DNA of 64,000 nucleotides from JASSUD01 sp031963445 (GCA_031963445.1 JASSUH010000001.1:2046001-2110000), one strand, 5' to 3'. Numbered from the stretch's first letter, positions 42,882 through 52,225 are shown. Program-made: numbers and translations. Notes: generated by a model from the sequence alone, not told the origin.

Positions 42882-42978
42882 ATTTTATATTTATTAAAAC
42901 TGTATATATCTTATTAGAATAATAACGCGAAAGCTATTTATTCTAAAAATCCGATAAATTCATAGTCATTCCATTTCT

Positions 42979-43051
42979 CACCGGGAGATATCCCGGTGGG
43001 GATATCTCCTCGGCGATTTTTTCCTTTTTGGGAATATCAACGCTCAGGAGA
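42979..43051 (+). promoter_or_regulatory. Leader D: alternative hairpins over the primase ribosome binding site
   Basis: GGAGATATCCC (42984-42994) pairs perfectly with GGGATATCTCC (42999-43009); alternatively CACCGGGA (42979-42986) pairs with TCCCGGTG (42991-42998). If the second forms, TCTCCT (43005-43010) is free to pair with AGGAGA (43046-43051), the Shine-Dalgarno sequence of the ATG at 43058, aided by GCG/CGC inside. The first segment GGAGA is a mimic of the ribosome site, giving a three-part switch: mimic, anti, real. Confidence 0.78.
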
Positions 43052-43057
43052 AACACA

Positions 43058-44299
43058 ATGTCAGACGATAAAGAGGAAGTACAAAACCCCTTAAAAGACC
43101 GTTGGTTGTCTATTTCAGAAGCATTAGCACCATCACTGAAATCAGCAACCAATAACCTCGATAACCCAATCGATTACTCTCAATATAAAGAAAAAGTACT
43201 AGATGCCGCAAAAGGCCGTTGGCTATCTATTTTGAAAGCATTAGCACCATCACTGGAACCAGCCATTGATAACCTAGGCTGTTGGGTTAATTGCCCTAAA
43301 CCTAGATGCTCCGGTAATTTTCGCATCAATGAAAAACATACCGATGATAAGCCTTCTGGCGTATGCAACAGCTGCGGCTTTTATCGTGGAGGTCTTTCTA
43401 TACTGTCATGGATCACTGAGCAACCTGTCGAAGTATGCTTGGTCGCGATAGAAGATTATTTAAAAAAAAGTGAAGAAGATCATTCGCAAGCGGCTTCACT
43501 TGATTTTTCTTGTGACGCCTCTTCTGAGGATAAGTACAGGCAAAGAATTGAGCAAGCATGGTCTGAGAGCGTTACCTACTCACGGCATGATGCGCCAACG
43601 ATGGCTCGATATTTTAAGCGCTGTCATCTCGATTTTGATGAAGAGGTCATCGCACAAAGTGATTCTCTGCGATTTCATCCTAACTTAGATTATTTTGAGG
43701 AAGATAAAAAGCTTGGAAAGTTTTCCGCTATTGTGTGCGCGATTCGGAGTGCGATGGGCGAACTCATCACACTTCATCGCACTTATCTCACAAGAGACGG
43801 CAATCTAGCCCACGTAAAAAACCCTCAAAAATTTATGCCTTTACCTGAAGGCTTACATCTGGCTGGAGGGGCCGTTCAACTTGGTAAACCGCTTCAACTC
43901 AGGCATTCAAGCAAAGATGGAAAAGAAGAGAGTCAAGCGAATGTGATAGGCATTGCGGAAACGCTAGAAACAGCGTTATCCGTTTTCACTGCAACGCTTA
44001 TTCCGACCTGGGCCACGATAAATGGAGATCAGATGAAAAAATTTGATGTCCCTAAAGGCATAGATACCGTTGTCATCTGGGCCGATCAATACCGATGGGA
44101 TGATGGGCAAGTGTTTGCGAATGTTTTAAGCAATAAGCTGCAAAAACAAGGCATTCAAGTCCATGTTTGCCCACCAGTAAAGCCAATACCTTCTTTAGCC
44201 AAACGTATTAACTGGAACGATGTGTTGAAGTGTTACGGCAGATTTTCCTTTCCACAATTTGATTATTTAAGTGACTTTATTTTAAGAAATAAAAATTAA
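43058..44299 (+). CDS. Toprim primase (plasmid TraC-type / DUF7146)
   Basis: 413 residues from the ATG at 43058 (AGGAGA upstream). Residues ~75-125 form a zinc-binding head (CWVNCPKPRCSGNFRI, CNSCGF). Then LRFHPNLDYFEED, AIVCAIRSAMGELITLHRTY, LTRDGNLAHVKNP, VIGIAETLETALSV (toprim Glu), VVIWADQYRWDDGQVFANVL (toprim Asp) and NWNDVL are hallmarks of toprim primases carried by conjugative plasmids, which make primers on the entering strand. The N-terminus holds a tandem duplication: KDRWLSISEALAPSLKSATN at ~14 and KGRWLSILKALAPSLEPAID at ~54; most homologues have one such unit. Confidence 0.85.
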   Translation: MSDDKEEVQNPLKDRWLSISEALAPSLKSATNNLDNPIDYSQYKEKVLDAAKGRWLSILKALAPSLEPAIDNLGCWVNCPKPRCSGNFRINEKHTDDKPSGVCNSCGFYRGGLSILSWITEQPVEVCLVAIEDYLKKSEEDHSQAASLDFSCDASSEDKYRQRIEQAWSESVTYSRHDAPTMARYFKRCHLDFDEEVIAQSDSLRFHPNLDYFEEDKKLGKFSAIVCAIRSAMGELITLHRTYLTRDGNLAHVKNPQKFMPLPEGLHLAGGAVQLGKPLQLRHSSKDGKEESQANVIGIAETLETALSVFTATLIPTWATINGDQMKKFDVPKGIDTVVIWADQYRWDDGQVFANVLSNKLQKQGIQVHVCPPVKPIPSLAKRINWNDVLKCYGRFSFPQFDYLSDFILRNKN

Positions 44300-44382
44300 A
44301 TTTAAAATTTTTCTGTAGTAAAAGAAAACCCCTGTATGCCATGTAATAGCGTTTACAGGGACGAATAGTGTTCTAACGTAAA

Positions 44383-44422
44383 AAACCTCAAACTCTAGCC
44401 ATATAACTAGAATTTGAGGTTT
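44383..44422. terminator. Bidirectional terminator
   Basis: AAACCTCAAA-C-TCTAG (44383-44398) pairs with CTAGA-A-TTTGAGGTTT (44407-44422): 15 pairs and one mismatch, with A-runs on the left and T on the right. It lies after the primase gene and faces the next minus-strand block. An additional CCCTGTA/TACAGGG pair lies at 44329-44360. Confidence 0.75.
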
Positions 44423-44808
44423 ACTTAATCACTAATTTATAAGCTGACTTCTAGACGCGCTAAAGGTAAAGCTGGAAACCCTCTCATAGGGTATTTTGCG
44501 TTTTATACGGCAATTATGTATATTTTCAATCAAACAGTAACCCGCCTCTTTACTCACAACTAATTTCCGCTTCGTTCTTCCACTTCTAAAACGTTTACTA
44601 CCCCCGTCCCAGACAACTACGAATTTCCCTGATTTCAGGAATTTTTATGGTTACTACGCTTCGCTGACAAAGTCCACAAATACCGAACTGGCATTATCGA
44701 TAGCCGCCACTCTGTATCTATTCTTCAAAGTATTCAGTTTTTGTCCTGTCACGCTCACTGCCCTATAGATACCACGCAAATTTTGCGCTGAAAGTGCGGC
44801 GAAACTTA

Positions 44809-45063
44809 TCAATGGCAATTTTCTGTCTCGCTTAGCCAAAAGCAGCTTAGGTCAAAAAGCGTAAAAGCATAATTATTTGCATCTTTATTGGCATTTTGCT
44901 TTCCTTTCAGAGCTTTTTTCGCCTCATTTGCACAAAACATATCCACATCATCCTCTGTAAAAACAGCATCGTCATTAAGCGCACGTTGCACCTCTTGGGC
45001 AATATTGGCGAGTGCTTCTCGTAATTGATTAGTCAGCGGTAGAGACTCCCTTCGGCTAATCAT
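44809..45063 (-). CDS. Small hypothetical protein, paralogue of the 53 kb fragment
   Basis: 84 residues, helical, with SLPLTNQLREALANIAQEVQ, RALNDDAVFTEDDVDMFCAN, EAKKALKGKQNANKD. The same pattern recurs at 52998-53240 (SLCESLAYMSETLQEALSDK, AVLTMEGVGMLYADETLKAR), so this is a small gene family of the element. No known domain, no ribosome binding site seen; the last 25 residues (LFDLSCFWLSE) do not match the paralogue. Weakly supported. Confidence 0.4.
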   Translation of the reverse strand: MISRRESLPLTNQLREALANIAQEVQRALNDDAVFTEDDVDMFCANEAKKALKGKQNANKDANNYAFTLFDLSCFWLSETENCH

Positions 45064-45401
45064 ATTGTGAGTTTGAGTCTGTTCGTTTTTTAACTCTTCA
45101 AACCGTTAAACGCATGCCTGGCTATTTATGTAATCCATATTGAGCGCCTATTGTCATGAAAAGAAACGTTAATTCCTCTGGAATTGCTTTAGAGGCGCTG
45201 TATTCAATGCTTCAAAAAAGACAGAAGATTTTTATGTATCAGGCCAACTGAACCCTAAAAAGCTACCGAACCTCATACCCAAAACGGAACAGGTATATAG
45301 CTAAGCATTTCTGCACTGGCAGGCCAAGGCTTTCTATTTTTCACTTTTCTTAGAAGCCTCGAAATCATTTCCAATTACATCCCATTTGCGGCATATCGAA
45401 A
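45064..45401. other. Intergenic, no supported gene
   Basis: About 340 bases between two minus-strand genes. No gene, RNA or strong hairpin recognised. Confidence 0.4.
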
Positions 45402-46571
45402 CTATGAGCTCATATTGATGACAGTATGGTTTGCTTCAACAGGGTTATCTGATTTTATATTATTCACTAAATGGATTAGTGCTTTAATAGATTGATTCGA
45501 TACTTTTTTGGCTTCTTGAGCTGTAATATGCTCACTTTCTGTTAATGGAAAAATTGTATCTATCTGCGCATTTCTCAGGGATTTTTCATTTTTTATAGCA
45601 ATATCTATATGTTCTAATAAGATAGGTAGCTTTGAATAGAATGCTTCTGCGAGGTTTAACTGTTCTTTAAAAAAGTTAACGGATTGAAGAAATAAGGGTA
45701 TGTTAACGCAATTGCGCCCTGCTATTTCTAACTCATCGGAAGTGAGTATTACGAACCTAAATGCATAAAGTAAAGTAGAAATCCATGCTATCGAAACGCA
45801 GAACGCGGAACCAGCATCTGCCCCCTTTTTGCTTACGTAAATGGTGAGGTAGATGCTTGCCCCTATTAATCCGGCAAAAACGATTGCCTCTATAACGGGA
45901 CGGAATAGATCCCCTATTCTGGAACTTACTACTTTTCTAGTGAGTGTCATTGATTCTTTGCATTCATTAATCTCTTTTTTGGCATCAGCATATAGTTTTT
46001 CAGTCTGAGATATATATGAAGGGGAATTTCCATTATTGGTTAATCGTATGGTATTAATGGCGTTGATAACGTTTTCCATCGACCTTTCTATGTTCATTCG
46101 TATATGATAGGTGGATAAACGGGAAAATTTATCTTCGACCCTATTGTCTCTATCATAATGAAAGGCGACTTGTCGTTGTAATTTTTCATGTGCGAGATTT
46201 ATATTAATAGATTTCTTTTTTATTTCTGTGAAATCGAGAATTTTTTCGTTTATTCTAGATAATATATTGAGTAATGCAATATCGCGGTTTGGGTAATCAT
46301 ATTTAAGTAAAAAAATAATAAGATGGGAAAATATTATCTTATAGTTTTCATCATCATAGCCTGAGGCATTTTCAAGATATTGAAAATAATAATGAATATC
46401 CTCAATATCAAATGCATGAAAAAAGCAACGTGCTATAGGATATTGTTTTAATAAATCTTCGAATCGTATTTTTCTTTTTTCGACAGGATGTTTTAATTGC
46501 GCCAGTTCAATAGGGGGTGTAGTTGCTGGAAGCGGAGAAATGCGCCTGGAACAAAGTTCTAAACAATACAT
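45402..46571 (-). CDS. Hypothetical protein with two membrane segments
   Basis: 389 residues. Residues ~1-225 are helical and charged, with a likely coiled coil around 195-220. Two hydrophobic segments follow (IEAIVFAGLIGASIYLTIYV and AFCVSIAWISTLLYAFRFVI), then a helical C-terminal region. No family is recognised. The overall plan (helical head, hairpin of two membrane helices, helical tail) resembles that of the proteins at 47359-48148 and 56706-57932, and loosely that of secretion translocators, but there is no sequence signature. Its promoter region contains half of a 16-bp inverted repeat shared with the divergent gene at 46780. Confidence 0.7.
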   Translation of the reverse strand: MYCLELCSRRISPLPATTPPIELAQLKHPVEKRKIRFEDLLKQYPIARCFFHAFDIEDIHYYFQYLENASGYDDENYKIIFSHLIIFLLKYDYPNRDIALLNILSRINEKILDFTEIKKKSININLAHEKLQRQVAFHYDRDNRVEDKFSRLSTYHIRMNIERSMENVINAINTIRLTNNGNSPSYISQTEKLYADAKKEINECKESMTLTRKVVSSRIGDLFRPVIEAIVFAGLIGASIYLTIYVSKKGADAGSAFCVSIAWISTLLYAFRFVILTSDELEIAGRNCVNIPLFLQSVNFFKEQLNLAEAFYSKLPILLEHIDIAIKNEKSLRNAQIDTIFPLTESEHITAQEAKKVSNQSIKALIHLVNNIKSDNPVEANHTVINMSS

Positions 46572-46641
46572 TATTAACCTCTATTATTAATAAATGCCGT
46601 ATAAGATCGTGTAGTCGCGGCTAGAGCCTGCAAGGGCTATG

Positions 46642-46773
46642 CCCACTCCATTACACACAACCCCATCCGAACCTCTCTAACCCATTGATTTTTAAAGGTT
46701 TTTTAAATTCGATCACAGCATAAAAAAGCATAATAAAATCAACAGGTTAGCGATTTTTGTGTAATGGAGTGGG
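46642..46773. promoter_or_regulatory. 16-bp perfect inverted repeat between divergent genes
   Basis: CCCACTCCATTACACA (46642-46657) and TGTGTAATGGAGTGGG (46758-46773) are exact inverted copies 100 bases apart, in the region between the minus gene starting at 46571 and the GTG at 46780. The right arm includes the GGAG of the 46780 gene. It could be paired operator sites, an RNA long-range stem or ends of a tiny element. Confidence 0.7.
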
Positions 46774-46779
46774 TTAAAC

Positions 46780-46974
46780 GTGACTGAGCATTGGCTACAT
46801 TATGGGCCGCCACCTAAAAGCATATTGGCCCAAAGCTGGCAAACAGAAAAAATACAATATCCGCTTTCATCCCAGACCTTAAATCTCATCAAAGAAATTG
46901 AAGCCTTGTCTGAACATCAGCGCTATTTAATTAAGGAAATGGTGAGGCAGCTCTTAGGAAGCTTTTCTAAATAA
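46780..46974 (+). CDS. Small hypothetical protein (64 residues)
   Basis: Starts at GTG 46780 with GGAG 11 bases upstream, inside the inverted repeat. The product is MTEHWLHYGPPPKSILAQSW followed by an amphipathic helix (LNLIKEIEALSEHQRYLIKE). No family is recognised. A helix with QRYLIKEMVRQLLG could mediate dimerisation, as in small regulators; it might bind the flanking inverted repeat. Weak but plausible gene. Confidence 0.45.
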   Translation: MTEHWLHYGPPPKSILAQSWQTEKIQYPLSSQTLNLIKEIEALSEHQRYLIKEMVRQLLGSFSK

Positions 46975-47100
46975 TTGAAAAATTGGCGCGGGCGGCTTTT
47001 CAATGAGAAGACATAAGCCTTATTAGGTTTATCGAATATAAAAAAGCTTTTCCATAAAACATTAGCTGGCCTTTTTTGCCTTTTAAATTCTTTTAAAAAC

Positions 47101-47122
47101 TGCCAACTAAACTTAGTTGGCA
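47101..47122. promoter_or_regulatory. 22-bp palindrome
   Basis: TGCCAACTAA (47101-47110) and TTAGTTGGCA (47113-47122) form a perfect dyad with a 2-base centre. It is followed by CGTTTTATG. It may be an operator or a terminator of the small upstream gene. The rest of 46975-47358 shows no gene. Confidence 0.55.
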
Positions 47123-47358
47123 CGTTTTATGCGCGCATTGCAACCAAATTTCTTATATTGAATGATTCAGGTGTTGACCATATCCCCATCAGAAATTATC
47201 CCTGACAGTATTCGGAAAATTCTTATTAAGAAAATGTTATTGGTGAGTTCGTGCGTTGCTTTTTCATTCTTTGAGCGTTGAATAGAGGGCCGTTAAGCAA
47301 AGATCACAATGCACGAAAGGAAAAAATAGCTTAAAGCTAGAATCTTCAAGGGCCAGCC

Positions 47359-48148
47359 ATGCTAACTTTAAGTCAAGCACTTAATCCCATCTCTTCTTCT
47401 GCAGCACGTTTGATAAGTAGCCACGTATTATTGTCTGACAACAAGGCTGAGGCGGATAAAGATAAAAAGTTCAACGCCGTTAGAACCCAGATTCAGCAAG
47501 GGGCTATAAAAGTCAATAATCCAGCTCTTAAGGACTCACTTGAGAAGTTAGAGAAAAATTTAGATAAGCTTGACGATTTGACCCATGAAATGCCTCTCTG
47601 TGGGACAGATCAAACAACCTTTATAGAGCTTTATAGTTCAGGCACGGTCAGCCAATCCAGATTATTCGTCTATTAACGACCAATATACAGAAATTATCGC
47701 CGAAGCCGAAGAGCTGAAAAAATTAAGTCAAGAATTCCCGGCGTTATGGAAAGATACGGCTTGGAAGAATTTGATACTTGTTGTTGGTATCGTAGCTTTT
47801 TGCGCATTTGGTGGCAGCATAACAGCGTTCTCTGCGGGAATTACCACAACCTGGCTCATATATGAGGTGTACTTTAACGTCAGAAAAGAGCTTTTCGATC
47901 AAGCTGTTAAATTAATAGATGGATTTAAAGCACAAGCAGAAAAAGAAAATTTAAAGGCGTCAACCTTATCCCATATGAGAATGCTAAGAAAAATTGACGA
48001 TGTAACACAAACAATTGCAGATATGAAAAATCAGTCAAAACATTCCCAAAATAGTGGAATAGCTGTGCAATCTAGGAAATTAGCGCGAATAGAAAAATTT
48101 GAAAATAGACAGTCGTCATCTTTAAATTTTCGAGATAATATAAAATAA
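47359..48148 (+). pseudogene. Hypothetical helical membrane protein, split by a frameshift
   Basis: Frame 1 from the ATG at 47359 gives a helical, Lys/Glu-rich segment (LKDSLEKLEKNLDKLDDLTH) and stops at 47674-47676. The adjoining frame, open from before 47650, continues with NPDYSSINDQYTEIIAEAEE, LKKLSQEFPALWKDTAWKNL and a membrane segment pair (ILVVGIVAFCAFGGSI, FSAGITTTWLIYEVYF), then a coiled coil to 48148. One base shift between about 47640 and 47652 joins them into ~262 residues. No family known; the layout resembles the 45402 and 56706 proteins. Confidence 0.6.
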
Positions 48149-48188
48149 ACAGCTACTTCATTAGATTATTAACAGTTAAGGAATGATT

Positions 48189-48620
48189 ATGTACGAAGCA
48201 GGAGCAATACCTCTTCAATCGATGTCGCGCTCTCCTTCGCCTACGTCGTTAAATCAAGCGGTCGATAAGCTGGGGCAGCAAGTTGAAGAGTTACACAAAG
48301 AATTTGTCGCTAGTCAAGAACGAGAAGTTTTAGACAAACAAGCAAATATAAAGCTTGCTAACTTTGCCAAGCAGAGCGAATCAGAAGGCTATAAATTTCT
48401 CGCCGCACTGGAAAAATTGGAAAGTAAGGCAACAACGGGGAATTCACTAAGGGGAAAGGATATAGGCTCCGAACTGAAGAATATACGCGAAGGACTAGAG
48501 CGTGCGTTCACCGATTTAGTAGAGATAACCTCTATTGCATTAAATGAGGAAAGCGAAGGAGATACTTCTATTGATAAAAAAACCACCCTCCCTTTCTCGC
48601 CTTCTATTACTCTAGGCTAA
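48189..48620 (+). CDS. Hypothetical coiled-coil protein
   Basis: 143 residues from the ATG at 48189; AAGGA is at the right distance, whereas an ATG two codons upstream is too close to it. Residues 1-22 are Ser/Pro-rich, followed by a helical region with heptads (LNQAVDKLGQQVEELHKEFV, LAALEKLESKATTG, IREGLERAFTDLVEI). No membrane segment, no family recognised. It lies 40 bases after the frameshifted membrane-protein gene and is probably co-transcribed with it. Confidence 0.6.
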   Translation: MYEAGAIPLQSMSRSPSPTSLNQAVDKLGQQVEELHKEFVASQEREVLDKQANIKLANFAKQSESEGYKFLAALEKLESKATTGNSLRGKDIGSELKNIREGLERAFTDLVEITSIALNEESEGDTSIDKKTTLPFSPSITLG

Positions 48621-48798
48621 GAGTAAAGCTTTGCCTTATTCAGGTCTCGACGTTTATTTAAGATAGATAGTCAATCATCTTAAATGGATACCTGCGGATC
48701 TTTTAAAATGCCGGTAGCAAGCAACTCGTCTTATTACCGGCAGCATGCTTAAAAGCATTAATAATTCATCTTCAAATAACCCCACCACCTCAACTTTG

Positions 48799-48990
48799 TT
48801 ATGCCTGCGCAGCACCATTATCAAAGCCCAGAGGATAGGGGCTTCGAATGCCCCAAGCATAGAAAATGAGCGATAAGATCAACACAGTGAATATGTCCCA
48901 GCCAAAGGGAATGTTATTTCTGCCGCCGAACTGCTTTAGTAAGTAGGAGGTGAAATTGCCCATAAGAAAAAAAGCAGCAGCAAAATAGAT
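48799..48990 (-). pseudogene. C-terminal relict of an amino-acid permease (APC family)
   Basis: Minus-strand reading: GNFTSYLLKQFGGRNNIPFG, WDIFTVLILSLIFYAWGIRS, then a stop at 48799-48801. QFGGRN-IPF-WD followed by a membrane helix ending YFWG-RS is the usual C-terminus of certain proteobacterial amino-acid permeases. Only ~60 codons remain, without a start. The rest of 48621-49200 shows no gene apart from A-rich sequence near 48960-49010. Confidence 0.6.
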
Positions 48991-49201
48991 CGAGCAAAAT
49001 TAAGAAGCATAAAAATCCACCCGTTCAACAACCTTCCCAGCCGACACGAAAGAAATCGAAAAAATACGTCATTGCCCATTCATAGGTTATCTCTCAGATT
49101 TAAACACGCGCAAAGCGATAAAAAAGCTCCCGCCAAGATGGAGAAATTCATTCAATCTAGCGGGAGCATTAAAAGGCCATGCTTAACGTTTTTCAGATAA
49201 T

Positions 49202-50694
49202 GAGTCGGCCCTGAATAAATCGTTTTGCGAATTAATTTACGCTAAAAAGGCAAAGCGACAGCCAAGGTAGGACGGCATAAAAAGGATAAAAGTAGGACGT
49301 AAAAAAGCCGAAGCTTTCTGAGGATCATGCGCAAATTGTGTCCAGCGCCACAAAGCACGGCATGGATGGCATCACCTAGCGCACCCTTGAGCCAATTGCG
49401 ACCCAGTTTGCCATCCGCTTTCATGTGACCAATCGTAGGCTCAATGGCGCTGCGCCGCCTGATGATGGCTCGTAGTGTGCGGGTGATCCCTCGGCGTAAG
49501 CCCGCATGATAGATTTTTATCCCGTCAATCTTCACGCCTCGGTAACCCCGGTCCACAATGGCCACCTCTGGCGTGACATCACTGAGGATCGCCGCCTGCT
49601 CGAGTGCTTCAGCCAACGTATGGCCATCATAGGGATTGCCTGGCATGGAGCGTGCGCCTACCACCAACACCCCTCTTTGTGCGTGGTGGTAATTGACACT
49701 TTGACACCAAACTCATAAGGCTTGCGTGCTTTGCCTTTGGCGATGCACTCCACTTCTGGGGCATGCAAGGCGTAGAGTTTGTTTTTGTCTTTGGGTTGCG
49801 GAGAGAGGATTCGTTTTGTACGCGCCAACAACTCCCGCAAGGCATCGCGACTTTGCTCAGCGACTGACTCGATTTGCCTTTCCACATCACGCATCACGCG
49901 TCCGACTCGGGAGCGCAAGGTGCGTCACGCACGACGCATGCGCTTGTACTGCTTCGCATGGGCATAACGACCGATCTGACTTGATAGGCGAGGCGCAATC
50001 CGGTTGTAATTTTGCCGGAGCGTTAAACCGTGGCGCGCTGCGGCCTTCACTAAATGCACTCGGCAACGCTCAAGCAACCGGGAATCCGTCGGAGGGGCGA
50101 TCGCTTTTTCCATCACCGTCGTGTCAACAATCACGCGTTTAACGCTGGATGCTTGAATCACGCCGCACCGCTTAGCCGCCTCAATCGTCTCAGCTAATAA
50201 CTCTTCTACACCCGCTTCACCTAGCCGCTTGCGCCAACGAGTCAGACTTGACGGGTCTATCGGTGCCTTCGTTTGCAGATACGTCTCTCCCGTGAAGTAT
50301 TGCTGATAGGGATTTTCCACCCAACCCCACACCACTTCTTCATCGGACAAATTAAACATGTACTGCAGATACAGTAATCCCGCGATCAAACGAGGCGAGG
50401 TCGCCGGCCGGCCTCTTTCCGAGATGAAGCTCTCACTCATTAAGGCACTCAGTCGGTCCCAGTTGATCACGCTCGACAACCGCACCAAGGGATGATCCAT
50501 GTTGATCTGTTCATCTAGCGGGTGTCGGAATAAATCTCCCGTACTCGTCACATGTAGCTTTGGGCCCATCCATTCCTCGTCTCAATTTGCAGGCTTTATT
50601 ATCCTTATTTCTCCATTTCTTGCAATTTAGGTAACCCTTCTTTTGCCTTTCATCTCACTAGCTCGGGGATGACAGAATTATTCAGGGACGACTA
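49202..50694 (-). mobile_element. IS5-type insertion sequence, inactive
   Basis: About 1.49 kb bounded by terminal inverted repeats: AGTCGGCCCTGAATAA at 49203-49218 and TTATTCAGGGACGACT at 50678-50693 (15 of 16 match). It contains one transposase gene on the minus strand, broken by a nonsense codon and a frameshift. Target-site duplication is unclear. The ends CTGAATAA are typical of this group. Confidence 0.85.
49242..50569 (-). pseudogene. IS5-family DDE transposase, nonsense plus frameshift
   Basis: Part 1 (50569-49925): LDEQINMDHPLVRLSSVINW, GRPATSPRLIAGLLYLQYMF, SLTRWRKRLGE, first catalytic Asp in VIVDTTVMEKAI; ends with TGA in frame. Part 2 continues in the same frame to ~49660 (RTKRILSPQPKDKNKLYALH, YEFGVKVSI). 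Part 3, in another frame, has NPYDGHTLAEALEQA, the second Asp in VAIVDRGYRG and the Glu in RRSAIEPTIGHMK. So all three catalytic residues are present but not on one polypeptide. Without an intact copy elsewhere the element cannot move. Confidence 0.92.
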
Positions 50695-50891
50695 ACAAGA
50701 GGTAGGGAAAATTACTGGCTGCTTGCGCAAAGGGAATCGACTTAAATGGCTAGCAATAATAGCTGGTTTTTTCTCACGAATCAGGCTGGTGAATCTATCG
50801 TTGAGCGCCTATAGCTTCCTTTTTATCCCTCACTGTTAAATGTTGGATCTTTAAACAGAATAATCAGCTTGATTAATTAGGAGAGAACATC

Positions 50892-51227
50892 GTGCAAGAA
50901 AATAATTCTACGCCAGAAGACAATACGAAGACTTCGCTGGAAAAGTTGGTCAGTAAAATTGATCAACTGGTTAGTGTCCTACCCATACGTCAAGTTAATT
51001 TAAATGATCAACTGTGGGAACTTAACGACATCGCTGCCTGGTTTAAGCTTGCGCCAGCAACCGTCTACCGCTTTGTGATAACCAGGCCAGATTTTCCTGC
51101 GCCAATTCAGCCCTGCGGCAGCGATTCATCACAGAAACGTTGGTTTGTTGGCGAGGTAATTAAATGGGGTAAACTCAACCAAAGTAAGCTGCCCAAACCT
51201 CGCCGAGGACGTCCGCGTAAGCAATAA
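50892..51227 (+). CDS. AlpA-like DNA-binding protein with AT-hook tail
   Basis: 111 residues from a GTG, with GGAGAGA upstream. The N-terminal 35 residues are helical (TSLEKLVSKIDQLVSVLP). Residues ~42-95 match the AlpA/excisionase winged helix: LWELNDIAAWFKLAPATVYR, RPDFPAPIQP, RWFVGEVIKWGK. The C-terminus KPRRGRPRKQ is an AT-hook, which binds the minor groove of AT-rich DNA. Such proteins regulate or excise integrated elements. It stands alone, 1 kb from the att-like site at 52206, which supports an excisionase role but does not prove it. Confidence 0.75.
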   Translation: MQENNSTPEDNTKTSLEKLVSKIDQLVSVLPIRQVNLNDQLWELNDIAAWFKLAPATVYRFVITRPDFPAPIQPCGSDSSQKRWFVGEVIKWGKLNQSKLPKPRRGRPRKQ

Positions 51228-52170
51228 AAAATCCTAAACTATAGCTTTTGGGGAGTACCTGTTCTCATTTTATTAGGCCGGCAAAGCATCCGACTAGTCA
51301 ATATGCGCAATAAACGATGAGCGACATATTGAAACAATATGAAAAGCTTTAGGTGAGAAAGCCAGCGTCGAAGCTGTTTAAATAGCTAACAAGTCCTCTT
51401 TTAGCTTCGCTTTAACATTCAACAGAAGCTTTTATTATTTACTAGTAGCTTCTGCTTAGCCCCTTTTTCTCTCGCCATCCCAACAGCAGTCATTTAAATG
51501 ACTTTATTGCTCTTTATTTGTCATGTGCCACTCTGCAAAACGCAATTTTCCCACCATACGCGGTTTATGCAAAAAATTTAATAATTTTTATTTATGCACA
51601 CCCTTTAGCTTGGGATAACCAAGCAGTATGGAATTCAGCGCGTTTTAGTGCCCTAAAGTGTTCCATACACTACTCTATTAGAAAATAGAATTTAAAGATT
51701 TAGACAAAACGATAAAAATATTGCTTCTATTTCTTATAGAGCTTATATAAAAGGTAATTATTAATTTTTATAATCTTATGTATTTTATGGATTCTCTGAT
51801 AAATAAAAAGTTTATGCTATCTCTTCAATTAACATTACTTTGTAAATTTAATCCAGGTAGTTTCTATTTTTTTCTTTTTTTATACGAAGGCAACAAGGCT
51901 AAGAAAAGGATGTGTTTCGTAGATAGAGAAGTAAAAAAAGCAGTTGCGAAGTAATTTTGACAGTAATTTCAGTTAGACGAAGAGGTAACACAAAGCCACT
52001 ACAAGACCTATATACCCTCGCTCATCCTTGTACCTAAGAAGCTCTGGCAAATTTCTAGTTAAATTATCTGCGTAAAAATAAATAAAACTCATCAAGCCCC
52101 TCCAACCTCTACCACTCAGTTAGATAGGTCAGCTTTAGCCATTACGTCAAAATTACGTCAAAATTAAAAA
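51228..52170. other. Long AT-rich gap
   Basis: About 940 bases without a credible gene. CAGAAGCT (51424-51431) and AGCTTCTG (51448-51455) form an 8-bp hairpin. ATTACGTCAAA occurs twice in tandem at 52141-52163, a possible recombinase arm site. Confidence 0.45.
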
Positions 52171-52193
52171 AAGCCCTTATAAAATAAGGGCTT
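52171..52193 (-). terminator. Terminator of a former tRNA gene
   Basis: On the minus strand AAGCCCTTAT-TTT-ATAAGGGCTT is followed by TTTTT. It lies just beyond a tRNA 3' end, where a tRNA terminator is expected. Confidence 0.75.
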
Positions 52194-52205
52194 GGGACTA
52201 TAATC

Positions 52206-52225
52206 TGGTGCCGGCTGCAGGACTC
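52206..52225 (-). other. att-like site: 3' end of a tRNA gene
   Basis: On the minus strand the sequence GAGTCCTGCAGCCGGCACCA is the 3' strand of a T-arm and acceptor stem with CCA. The remaining tRNA is absent: upstream bases (AAATGT) break the T-arm. Tyrosine recombinases often leave just such a fragment at an element boundary. TGCCCCCAAA occurs twice at 52273-52301, a likely integrase arm site. AGCCGGCACCA could fit a tRNA-Thr, but the identity is a guess. No integrase gene is within the window. Confidence 0.65.

Noticed and set aside
40584..43051. Leaders A-D as ordinary intrinsic terminators
   Set aside because: They lack T-runs, lie directly before start codons, and their last arm includes the ribosome site.
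52206..52225. Complete tRNA gene
   Set aside because: Only the last ~20 bases match; the T-arm is broken and no cloverleaf can be formed upstream.
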